Origin: Gammaproteobacteria bacterium
Lineage (GTDB): Bacteria; Pseudomonadota; Gammaproteobacteria; Pseudomonadales; Pseudohongiellaceae
DNA length: 34,665 nt
Reading direction: 5' to 3'
Assembly: GCA_002730035.1 (NCBI GenBank)
Contig: PBYU01000003.1
Span: 8,729 to 43,393, forward strand
This document shows positions 1 to 7,873 of the stretch, in pieces. Numbering within the stretch: the stretch's first letter is position 1; every line of letters begins with the position of its first letter. The notes under the pieces are model-generated. The model saw only the letters and a program-made list of their open reading frames with translations. It was not told the DNA's origin and did no database searches. The position numbers and the translations under genes are program-made.

Positions 1-42
1 ATTCTACCATTCCATTGCGCCTAAACCTTGAGGAGTGAATGA

Positions 43-1431
43 ATGAGCACGAAGATCCCCGGCGAGAAGAGCAAAGCCATGCTGGAGCGGGGAATACCGC
101 TGTTCCGCAATGGATTGCGCTACGCCGAAGAGAGTCAGCGCGCGGCCAGACGAGGTTATCGTGGCGCCAGCCAGATCATCATTGATCGTGCAGAGGGAGA
201 CTTCATCTGGGACCTGGATGGCAACCGTTACATTGATTTTCAAAATGGATGGGCGACCAATCCTGTTGGCAATGCACACCCGGAAGTCATAGATGCCGTG
301 CACGAAGCACACAAGCGCTATGGCTTTCATTACGATCACTCGCTGCGCTACGAACTAGCAGAGAAGCTGGCTGAAATTATGCCGAACCAGGCACTGCCAC
401 GATTCAGTTACGAAGTATCGGGTACCGAAGCCGCAGAATCAGCCATTCACCTTGCACTTTGTTATACGGAACGGCGCTATATCATAACCTTCAGTTCCGC
501 ATACCATGGCGAAGGGCTGAGCACCAAGCTGGTGAGTGGATACGATGGAGAGAAGAACCGCTACCTTGAAGCCTGGACCGGCGGAGTCATTCATGCGCCC
601 TACCCCTACAGTGACAATATCCCTGCTGGCATGAGTGAGCAGCAGTATGTCGACTACTGCCTCTGGTATCTCGACAACCATATCTCAGACAGTATGGCGC
701 CGCGGGATAATATTGCTGCAGTGATGATTGAACCGGGCCTGGCAGAGGGCGGCAACTGGATACCACCGAGCAACTTCCTGAAGGGTATTCGTGCCCTGTG
801 CGACAAGAACGACTGGTTGATGATTGCCGATGAGGTGCTCACAGGCATGGGCCGTACGGGCAAAATGTGGGCGGTGGAACACTACGATGTGGTGCCGGAT
901 ATCCTTGTGGTTGGCAAGAACCTGTCCGGGGGTATCGAACCCTGTGCTGGGATTGCTGCCCGCGATGAGATACTCGGAAATAACCCACTCTCATCTTCAG
1001 GCTCAACTTTTGCCGGCACGCCGGGTGGCTGCGCTGCCGGACTGAAGACCCTTGAACTCTATGAGCGCTATGACCTGGTGGAAAACGCCGCCCGTCTTGG
1101 TGACATAGCAGCTGAAATTATGCAGGGCTGGGAACAGTACGCTGTCGTGCGCCAGGTCCGCACCAATGGCCTGCTAATGGGCGTGAGTTTTCAAAGCCCA
1201 GTCGATGATCAGGAGGACTGGTATTTTGCTCGCGCGATTCGCAGCCGTATGCTGGAAAATGGTGTCTGGGCTATCAGTGATCAGGAGGTCACTATTCGCA
1301 TGTACCCTGCGCTTAATGTGGATGAGGAGGTTTTGCGCGAAGGGCTGGCAAAAATGGAAGAAGCCATCTCCTATGTTGACCGCCATGGTCAGGTAGTGGG
1401 TGATTCTCCAGACTGGCCCACCGGCTCATGA
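43..1431 (+). CDS. Class III (PLP) aminotransferase, glutamate-1-semialdehyde aminomutase-like
   Basis: PLP-dependent fold-type I enzyme of 462 residues, the normal length for class III aminotransferases. The motif IADEVLTGMGRTG places the cofactor-binding Asp at about residue 263. VVGKNLSGG places the Schiff-base Lys at residue 292. SGSTFAGTPGGCAAG follows, as in the aminomutase branch. The start is ATG 43, preceded by AGGAG at 31-35; an overlapping ATG at 39 is in another frame. The N-terminal block with FQNGWATNPVGNAHPEV is typical of the GSA-aminomutase-like subgroup. It is probably not the heme-pathway HemL, because it is longer and lacks that enzyme's context, so an amino-acid or amine substrate is more likely. 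Substrate unknown. No operon partner is seen; it converges on the DUF3012/AsmA-like pair. Confidence 0.88.
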   Translation: MSTKIPGEKSKAMLERGIPLFRNGLRYAEESQRAARRGYRGASQIIIDRAEGDFIWDLDGNRYIDFQNGWATNPVGNAHPEVIDAVHEAHKRYGFHYDHSLRYELAEKLAEIMPNQALPRFSYEVSGTEAAESAIHLALCYTERRYIITFSSAYHGEGLSTKLVSGYDGEKNRYLEAWTGGVIHAPYPYSDNIPAGMSEQQYVDYCLWYLDNHISDSMAPRDNIAAVMIEPGLAEGGNWIPPSNFLKGIRALCDKNDWLMIADEVLTGMGRTGKMWAVEHYDVVPDILVVGKNLSGGIEPCAGIAARDEILGNNPLSSSGSTFAGTPGGCAAGLKTLELYERYDLVENAARLGDIAAEIMQGWEQYAVVRQVRTNGLLMGVSFQSPVDDQEDWYFARAIRSRMLENGVWAISDQEVTIRMYPALNVDEEVLREGLAKMEEAISYVDRHGQVVGDSPDWPTGS

Positions 1432-1507
1432 AGAGTCCCCGGTATACATGGATCACACGATTAGATTGTACCGGCAGGGCTGGCTCAGTTTCTTGAACTC
1501 ACAGCTT

Positions 1508-1675
1508 CTAGAGCACACAGTGCTTGGCAAAATCAATAGCCTCACTCCCTGTCCAGTCTCCCTTCGGCTTTTCCTTCATGTCCTCACACCAGGCTTCGCT
1601 ACCAACTTCAGGTGCACAGGAAACAAGAAGAATAATCGTCGTCAGTATTGCAGATATCTTTAACAGTTTTCGCAT
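1508..1675 (-). CDS. DUF3012 family small lipoprotein
   Basis: Small lipoprotein of 55 residues. The signal segment is KLLKISAILTTIILLVSC, with lipobox L-V-S-C and the lipidated Cys at residue 20. The mature part APEVGSEAWCEDMKEKPKGD with a terminal AKHC motif matches the DUF3012 family of gammaproteobacteria, whose function is unknown. Two further Cys (in AWCED and KHC) could form a disulfide. I start at ATG 1675, not at the longer in-frame start at 1747, because the signal peptide begins there and the longer start would overlap the upstream gene. It lies 64 bp downstream of the AsmA-like gene on the same strand, so co-transcription is likely. Confidence 0.75.
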   Translation of the reverse strand: MRKLLKISAILTTIILLVSCAPEVGSEAWCEDMKEKPKGDWTGSEAIDFAKHCVL

Positions 1676-1739
1676 AGCGCCTATCCAGTTTCTCAGTAAC
1701 CGTCTGTTTTCAAATGGGGCACCGGGAGCATTGAGTGCT

Positions 1740-2465
1740 TTAACCACGCTTGAATAGTCCTTTCAGTTTTTCCCCTATCTTTTCACCCGCTTCCTTAAGT
1801 TTATCTCCTACTTCCGGGGCATTTTCACGAATCAGGGGCACAATCGACTTGTTTAGCCCTATCAGAATCTCGTTTATCACATCGCCTGCCGAAGCATCTT
1901 CATCCTTGCCCAGGTCTGTAAGTTCCAGGGACGGCAGCACCAATGACAAGGGATCATTGAGAAATGCCAGCTGAACGCCGATCTTGGCATCCTTGACCTG
2001 CAACCGGTCAATCTGAAGCGATATTTCAGTCTCCTGGGATGATTCACCTCCTATTTCCGACACCGAAACGGCCGTAGATTCAGCACTCTTCTGTAACTGG
2101 GAAATATTGCTGTCAAGCAGATTGCCCTCATAAGTGATTGAAGGCGAAATAATAATAACTTCCTTAACATGTATCTTGTCAGAAGTCAGTGAGCCCGTAT
2201 CGACACTAACCTGCATCTCATCAATGGAGATTGCTGTTTCAGATTTATACCCGGCTGGATTGGCAACATTAAGACCTTTGATGACGCCCCGACCATTTAG
2301 AAATGAAATTTTCACATCATCAACCGTAACAGGCACACCAAGCACCTCCGGACCTGCCACCTCAATGCCATTCTTGACCACCGAGTTAATATTGATGACC
2401 AGAAAGCCAACGATAGATGCAACAACCACAATAACTGCAACTGTAATAGCTGCTGCTTTTTTCAT
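1740..2465 (-). CDS. AsmA-like / DUF748-like envelope protein
   Basis: 241 residues. A single N-terminal hydrophobic segment (residues 5-25, with runs of A, V and I) is followed by a beta-rich domain of the AsmA/DUF748 type: a GVPVTVDDV strand, FLNGRGVIKGLNVANPAGY, then repeated beta strands. The C-terminus is an amphipathic Lys/Glu helix. Such proteins are anchored in the inner membrane and project into the periplasm. Large AsmA relatives act in lipid transport to the outer membrane, but this short single-module form has no assigned role. The start at 2465 has GAGGG a few bases upstream. It precedes the DUF3012 lipoprotein gene on the same strand. Confidence 0.7.
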   Translation of the reverse strand: MKKAAAITVAVIVVVASIVGFLVININSVVKNGIEVAGPEVLGVPVTVDDVKISFLNGRGVIKGLNVANPAGYKSETAISIDEMQVSVDTGSLTSDKIHVKEVIIISPSITYEGNLLDSNISQLQKSAESTAVSVSEIGGESSQETEISLQIDRLQVKDAKIGVQLAFLNDPLSLVLPSLELTDLGKDEDASAGDVINEILIGLNKSIVPLIRENAPEVGDKLKEAGEKIGEKLKGLFKRG

Positions 2466-2692
2466 CAGTATTACCCTCTATTGTCTGAACAAACTTTACC
2501 ATGCTTTTCAGGACAATATCGTCAGCTTCCTTTATTGTTTTTAAGATCAGGATTGAAATACTGCTTTTGCACGACCACGTCACTGCCTGTAGTATCACCT
2601 GCGGAACAGCACTTGGGGGGTCAAAATCCAAATGTCTGATAGAGCAGGGAATCGATTGCAGGCAATAAGTCTGCTGATAGCTGGAGGGAGTT

Positions 2693-4309
2693 ATGGCTGA
2701 ACTTAATGAGAAACTACTGGGTGATTTATTACGCATCAAAGCGGAGCAAAAGCCTGATTTTGATGTGCTTACATTTGAGCACCTAAGCCTTGATGGTGGC
2801 GCGACTCCCGATGAAGTGCGTACCTACAGTGACCTGGCAACAAACGCGAATCAAATAGCGGCTGCCCTTATCTCTCAGGGCCTCGACAAGGGGGGGCGAT
2901 TCGGTTTAATGATGCGCAACCACCCTGAATATGTTGAATCCATGGGCGCGGCATCCATGACCGGATCCGTATTCGTCCCAATTGATCCGAGAACCCAGGG
3001 GGAAAAGCTAGCGTACTTTCTACAGAATTCAGAATGCAAGGGGTTGATATGTGCCGACTATTGCATGCAAGCGGTCCATGAAATTCGTACTGATGTGCCA
3101 ACGCTCGAATGGATCATGGTATTGGATACATCGGGGGAAGCGGGTGAAGTTGACCCACGATATCTGGACAATACTTTATCCCTCAATCAAATTCTTGAAG
3201 CGGAGGTTGAGCCAACCATTTCCCGTGATGTGGAACTGCAGGACCCCTTGGCTATCATGTTCACATCTGGCACTACGGGAAACCCCAAGGGTATCGTAAT
3301 ACCGAATGAGAGGCTCAGTGGCATGGGCATGCTGGGGTTCATATTTGGCTACACAGAAACAGATCGACCCTACACCGGGCTTTCCTTAACCCATGGCAAT
3401 GCGATGGGCGTTACGCTTATGCCATCACTTGGACTGGGTCTAAGAGGCGTGTTTAGCCGTCGCTTCACCAAATCCAAACTGCTGGATGTCTGTCGCTTGC
3501 ACGGTTGCACCACCTTTTCACTGTTGGGCGGTATGGCAACCGCGATTTACAGCGAGCCGGAGCGACCGGATGATGGTGAGAACTCCCTGCGGCTGGTAGC
3601 AAGTGCCGGTATGCCGGGAGCCATCTGGGAATCTTTTGAGAAGCGATTCAACCTCAAAATCTTCGAGTGGTATGGTGCCATGGAAGGCGGCATGGCCTTT
3701 AAGCCTGTCGGTGAGGGTCCTGTTGGCTCCTTTGGCCAGGGAATGCCGGGTTTCGAAATGAAAATCCTAGATGAAAATGACAACGAATGTGCGGTCGGTG
3801 AAATGGGTGAAATTTGCTCTCGCCCCGAGGCCGGTGGATCGGCAGAGGTCGAGTACTACAAGAACCCCAAGGCCTCAGAGGAAAAGACCCGCGGTGGATG
3901 GCTACGCAGCGGAGATATGGGTTACCGGAATGAAGATGGTTGGCTGTTTTTCGGTTTTCGCAAAGGTGGTGGCATTCGTCACAATGGTGACTTTGTTAAC
4001 ACCAGTTTTGTCGAGAAGGTGATCGCTGAACATCCGGGTGTAAAGGATGTTTTCGTTTACGGCATAGAGGCAGCATCCGGTGCTCCAGGGGAAAGTGATG
4101 TCGTTGCTGCCCTCGTGCCGTCAGATGGTGATAGCTTCTCCACGGCGGGCATTTATTCGGCTTGTCGAGCTGGACTGGAATCCAACTTCGTTCCAAGCTA
4201 CCTCCAGGTGGTTACGGAGATCCCAAAAACCGCATCTGAAAAACCCCAGACCAGATTCCTGCTCGAGCAGTTCAGCAAGGATGCGGACAATGTTTTTACT
4301 GAGAGATAG
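2693..4309 (+). CDS. AMP-forming acyl-CoA synthetase/ligase (CaiC-like)
   Basis: 538 residues, ANL superfamily. The P-loop-like motif FTSGTTGNPKG lies at residues 190-200, YGAMEGG gives the A5 motif, and SGDMGY gives the A7 motif with the ribose-binding Asp. R-KGGGIRHNGD is the hinge region, and a C-terminal Lys in KTASEKPQTRF sits where the catalytic A10 lysine is expected. The enzyme would activate a carboxylic acid to an acyl-adenylate and then to a CoA thioester. The (R)RxGxxIRxxG(E/D) hinge resembles the crotonobetaine/carnitine-CoA ligase branch, but the substrate cannot be read from sequence. The start is ATG 2693 with a strong GGAGGGAG Shine-Dalgarno. It appears monocistronic and converges on the DsbA-fold gene at 4445. 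Confidence 0.87.
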   Translation: MAELNEKLLGDLLRIKAEQKPDFDVLTFEHLSLDGGATPDEVRTYSDLATNANQIAAALISQGLDKGGRFGLMMRNHPEYVESMGAASMTGSVFVPIDPRTQGEKLAYFLQNSECKGLICADYCMQAVHEIRTDVPTLEWIMVLDTSGEAGEVDPRYLDNTLSLNQILEAEVEPTISRDVELQDPLAIMFTSGTTGNPKGIVIPNERLSGMGMLGFIFGYTETDRPYTGLSLTHGNAMGVTLMPSLGLGLRGVFSRRFTKSKLLDVCRLHGCTTFSLLGGMATAIYSEPERPDDGENSLRLVASAGMPGAIWESFEKRFNLKIFEWYGAMEGGMAFKPVGEGPVGSFGQGMPGFEMKILDENDNECAVGEMGEICSRPEAGGSAEVEYYKNPKASEEKTRGGWLRSGDMGYRNEDGWLFFGFRKGGGIRHNGDFVNTSFVEKVIAEHPGVKDVFVYGIEAASGAPGESDVVAALVPSDGDSFSTAGIYSACRAGLESNFVPSYLQVVTEIPKTASEKPQTRFLLEQFSKDADNVFTER

Positions 4310-4444
4310 ACTGGATCGAAAAGTGAAAGGCTGCAAAGCCATTTGCGCAAAGCAAATTGATTGAGAGTCGAATCTGGGAGGATGGTGGATATAAATCCTG
4401 CCTGGTTGACTAATTCAGGATGGATGGCATCTGGATCCAAGGTA

Positions 4445-5818
4445 CTATCGCTCCTCACCCAGCACCCGCTGGATTTCACGGGCAACAACCCATAAGCGAT
4501 CCTGCCCCCAGAAGTTAGCGATTGTTTCACCAGATCGGCCCAGCAGCCGATAGGAGGGAACTCCCCAACTGTCCCACTCATACATGGCCAGGCGATTTTG
4601 TTCCATCTCTGCTTCCCAGTCCCTGTTGCCCAATATTGTTCTAGCTTCATCCCAGGGCAGTCCGGCATTCTCTACCACCTGACGCATGCCCCTGTCACTC
4701 AATGTATTGATACTCTCAAAAAAGGCGGCCCGCAAAAATGCACTGAGCAACTCAGCCTCACGACCCTTCTCCCGCGCCCAGGGGAACAGCGAAAAACCAC
4801 GCCGCACCGGCTCTCCGATTGGATCGTACATACCGCCAAATCCCTCCACTCCCAACTCCCGCGCTTCCCTGGCGGTATCCATCAGAATGTAAAAACCCTT
4901 TTCCCGGGTCAGGCTGACACCTCGCATGACCATGGGTAATACGGGGCGCAACACCAGCCTGGCACCCACTTTTCTGGCCAGCGCCACACTCAGGTCAAAA
5001 CTTATTGCAGTGTAAGGGCTTCGCAAAGACGGATAGATTTCCAACGTCAGGGAACCATCGTCACGCAATGGGCCATCTTCGATGGCAGGCCGCGGAACCA
5101 CCAGTTTGCCGTCCCCTACTTTCGCTATACCCAACTCTATAAGGCGATGTTCCAGGTGGTACAGTCGATCTATGCCCCAGTACCACTCCCCGCCATAGAA
5201 AAACATCCCACCGGAATAGTGCTTGAGTTCCAATTGCCTCTCGGTACCTTGCTTAACGAGCTTATCTGTTTCTATTTGCGCCAGTGGCTCATGGTTTTCC
5301 GCCAGGGTTTGTAAGGCTCCTCCCCCGCGCCATATCGCTGAACCTACGGCTATCGCCACTGCGGCAAAATCTTTCCCGACAGCGCCAGCCAGTATTCGAC
5401 TGGCAAGTGCCAGTTCCTCCTGGCCAGCAACCTGGCATGGATTTGGAAAATCAAGCCCGTAGTAGGGCGCCACCTGTTCACAGTCATGGCGTGAATAGCT
5501 GGGCAGCAGCTCTGGCTCCGGCAGGTTTTTCCCCGAAGGTCCAGCGACAAGCTGGACATTTATCTCTATGTCATAGGCCTCGAGTAATGGCTTGAGTACC
5601 TGCACCGCCAGGTGACTGTAGGGGTCATCCACCTGGTGAAAGTATTCCACCCTGTGCGGCTTGCCCGCTTTTATACGCTGCCTCTCAACCTTCTGCCTGG
5701 CACGCAGCAGTCGCTTCAAACTAACTCGACGGGGAACTATTTTGCTGCCAAGCCAGCGGACAAATTTTGGCGGGTCACTAGAGGCAACACCTGTCTGGTT
5801 TTCAAATTGCTCAGCCAT
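4445..5818 (-). CDS. Tandem DsbA-fold / HCCA isomerase-like protein
   Basis: 457 residues, about twice the length of a 2-hydroxychromene-2-carboxylate isomerase or kappa-class GST. Two copies of the fold are visible. The first begins at HRVEYFHQVDDPYSHLAVQV (near residue 55). The second begins at LTLEIYPSLRSPYTAISFDL (about residue 240) and ends with the family's WGVPSYRL and FWGQDRL motifs. The catalytic Ser of the family (SPYS) is kept in copy 2 (R-S-P-Y) but is Asp in copy 1 (D-D-P-Y). That suggests one active and one degenerate domain, or a changed chemistry. There is no CxxC, so it is not a disulfide oxidase. It lies 53 bp downstream of a GST gene on the same strand, consistent with glutathione-dependent isomerisation of an aromatic or xenobiotic intermediate (inference). 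Confidence 0.75.
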   Translation of the reverse strand: MAEQFENQTGVASSDPPKFVRWLGSKIVPRRVSLKRLLRARQKVERQRIKAGKPHRVEYFHQVDDPYSHLAVQVLKPLLEAYDIEINVQLVAGPSGKNLPEPELLPSYSRHDCEQVAPYYGLDFPNPCQVAGQEELALASRILAGAVGKDFAAVAIAVGSAIWRGGGALQTLAENHEPLAQIETDKLVKQGTERQLELKHYSGGMFFYGGEWYWGIDRLYHLEHRLIELGIAKVGDGKLVVPRPAIEDGPLRDDGSLTLEIYPSLRSPYTAISFDLSVALARKVGARLVLRPVLPMVMRGVSLTREKGFYILMDTAREARELGVEGFGGMYDPIGEPVRRGFSLFPWAREKGREAELLSAFLRAAFFESINTLSDRGMRQVVENAGLPWDEARTILGNRDWEAEMEQNRLAMYEWDSWGVPSYRLLGRSGETIANFWGQDRLWVVAREIQRVLGEER

Positions 5819-5871
5819 GGGTAGCCATCTCTCTTTGTTTATTGAACTTTATCCGCTGCTGGGTCCAGACC

Positions 5872-6555
5872 TCAGGTCTGTAGTGACTTTTGTGCATTCT
5901 TCTTGAATTCTTCCTGTGCCTTTTCGTCATTCAGCAGACTCTCGACAACCACAGGCACCTGCACTCCTTTTTGCAGCGCAGGTCTTTCCTTCATTACGCC
6001 CAACCATCGATCCAGATTCTCCAGACCATCCCGTGACACACCGGACCATTTGTAAGTTCGCACCCAGCACCAGTTGGCGATATCAGCAATGGAATAATCA
6101 TCTGCCAGCCACTCATTGTCAGCCAGGTGGCTGTCCAGAACCTCGAACAATCGTCTGCACTCATTCTGATAGCGATCAATTGCAGGTTGCAATTTCTCAG
6201 GGAAGTAACGAAAGAACACGTTGGCCTGCCCCATCATCGGGCCAATGCCACCCATCTGAAACATCACCCACTGTATAACCCTGCTACGCCCGGCAATATC
6301 GCTGGGTAACAATTTACCGGTTTTCTCCGCCAGGTAAATCATGATTGCGCCCGATTCAAAAACCGCCAGATTTCCAGCATCCCGGTCAACTATTGCAGGT
6401 ATACGCCCGTTAGGATTGATGGCACGAAATTCAGGCGTATGCTGATCACCCTCACTGATATTGATCGGCTTCACCTCGTACTCCAGACCCAACTCTTCCA
6501 GCACGCAGGAGGCCTTGTGCCCGTTGGGCGTTGGTGCCGTATACAACTCAATCAT
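5872..6555 (-). CDS. Glutathione S-transferase (YfcG/Nu-class-like)
   Basis: 227 residues, normal for a bacterial GST. The N-terminal thioredoxin-fold domain starts [20 protein letters not shown] and contains the cis-Pro segment [11 protein letters not shown] and the gamma-Glu-binding [14 protein letters not shown]. The helical C-terminal domain includes the N-capping motif [12 protein letters not shown]. The TPNGHK segment places an Asn near the usual active-site position, as in the YfcG/Nu and Ure2p-like groups, which show disulfide-bond reductase or peroxide activity; the class is a family inference. The start at 6555 is preceded by GGGAGAG. It is the first gene of a probable two-gene operon with the tandem DsbA-fold protein. 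Confidence 0.87.
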   Translation of the reverse strand: MIELYTAPTPNGHKASCVLEELGLEYEVKPINISEGDQHTPEFRAINPNGRIPAIVDRDAGNLAVFESGAIMIYLAEKTGKLLPSDIAGRSRVIQWVMFQMGGIGPMMGQANVFFRYFPEKLQPAIDRYQNECRRLFEVLDSHLADNEWLADDYSIADIANWCWVRTYKWSGVSRDGLENLDRWLGVMKERPALQKGVQVPVVVESLLNDEKAQEEFKKNAQKSLQT

Positions 6556-6758
6556 GTTTTACTCTCCCTTAAGCAAGCTCTATCCAGATGCCTACCATTA
6601 GAACATGAATTATTGTCGCCAGATCCATCGGGAATTACCCTCATCACCCCGGGAAGTTCAGGACACCCAAGATTTGGGGATCAACCAGTAAGATCGTGAG
6701 AGATCACCCATACGGAGTGTCAGTCATGTCGACTCGTTGGATGTCCTGATCTTTAGCA

Positions 6759-7757
6759 TTATTCTGACCCCAGCGTGGAATCATCTGGCATTATTCGCCG
6801 GTAAAGTAATTTTACTGGCAGCCGGCTGATGATCTGCTCCGGAGTTTCTGCGTAGGGATAGACAAAATAATTGATGGGATTCCCACGCTGCAGATCAGAG
6901 AGTACGATATCCCTGCCTTGGGTAAATTCAATTCTGTCACTGGGTATTTTGCCGAAATACTCGTCGCGATTACCGGATTTCTTTGCTTCGCTCGCATCCA
7001 GAGGTAACCAGCCACTCGCGGCATCATAAACTTCCGCCCAACAGTGATAACCATCATGACGGCCGCTGTTCTCAGAAGCAGACAGGGGGAATCCAATTTT
7101 GAATCTTGCGGGAATGCGCTGGGATCTTACCAGGCCAATATAGAGCGAATGAAAATCTGTGCAGTTACCATAGTTGGACTGACACGCCCATATAGCGTCA
7201 CCCTGCCCCCAACCATCCCCTTCTTTAGAGTATGTCATGCTGTCATATACATAGTCATAAAATGTGCGCTGCAGATTCTGCTCGGCCCCTGTCTTCTTTC
7301 GCTGTTCCTCAGCGATCGAACCAATCAGCCCATTAAGGGGAATTTTTTTCGCAGGGGACAGAAATTGTGCCGGGTCATCATAGCCTTTGCTCAGTTCTGC
7401 CGGGGTTCCAATCGAGGGGTGACGCTCTACTATATATGTAAATTGAAGAGAACCGGTTCGATCAGTGTTTTCCGGGAGATAAAACTGGGCTATGTCATTG
7501 CCTCTGTTATCGGTGACATCTTTCCGGGTCCAGCCTGGCTGCAATGATGCTGACCGGGAACTCAGGACGGTCTGGTACAGGTTCCTTGCTGGCAGGGGTA
7601 CCCAGAGATTGACGGCCTCATCCTTGGGCAGTTCCTTTAAATCGATGATGTAATCAATTTCATAGGTGGACGGCTGGTGCCAGACGTCATGCTCAACAGC
7701 AACAGAACTTGTTGTCCAGAGTAGACATACGAAATAAATTGGAAAGAACCTGGGCAC
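6759..7757 (-). CDS. Exported transglutaminase-like domain protein
   Basis: Transglutaminase-core (papain-like) protein. The catalytic Cys is in YGNCTDFHSLYIGL, His in GYHCWAEVY and Asp in WLPLDASEA. An N-terminal beta domain (YEIDYIIDLKELP to VERHP) precedes the core, the usual layout of bacterial transglutaminase-like peptidases. I choose GTG 7757 over the longer GTG 7844. It has AGGA five bases upstream, and it yields a clean signal peptide (PRFFPIYFVCLLWTTSSVA) that the longer start would bury. That gives 332 residues, exported. It is the last gene after the RND pump (116 bp gap), so possibly in the same transcript. Its substrate is unknown; these domains usually act as proteases or in peptidoglycan or surface-protein processing. 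Confidence 0.8.
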   Translation of the reverse strand: MPRFFPIYFVCLLWTTSSVAVEHDVWHQPSTYEIDYIIDLKELPKDEAVNLWVPLPARNLYQTVLSSRSASLQPGWTRKDVTDNRGNDIAQFYLPENTDRTGSLQFTYIVERHPSIGTPAELSKGYDDPAQFLSPAKKIPLNGLIGSIAEEQRKKTGAEQNLQRTFYDYVYDSMTYSKEGDGWGQGDAIWACQSNYGNCTDFHSLYIGLVRSQRIPARFKIGFPLSASENSGRHDGYHCWAEVYDAASGWLPLDASEAKKSGNRDEYFGKIPSDRIEFTQGRDIVLSDLQRGNPINYFVYPYAETPEQIISRLPVKLLYRRIMPDDSTLGSE

Positions 7758-7873
7758 TAACGTCCTACGGGATGAATTGGGCAGCGGAGCACAATACACA
7801 ACATTATGTAGAATTACTATTCCCGGGCTTCGCTGATAAGACACAGGCGTCCAGTTTCCTCACCTGGTCCGAC

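Noticed and set aside
1439..1474. Inverted repeat CCGGTA/TACCGG as a terminator between convergent genes
   Set aside because: The stem is only 6 bp with a 24-base loop and no U-run.
4198..4668. 156-codon minus-strand ORF across the ligase/DsbA-fold gene junction
   Set aside because: It overlaps two well-supported genes in other frames and has no recognisable domain.
7044..7547. 167-codon plus-strand ORF inside the transglutaminase-like gene
   Set aside because: Antisense to a gene with a full catalytic triad; no ribosome site or domain.
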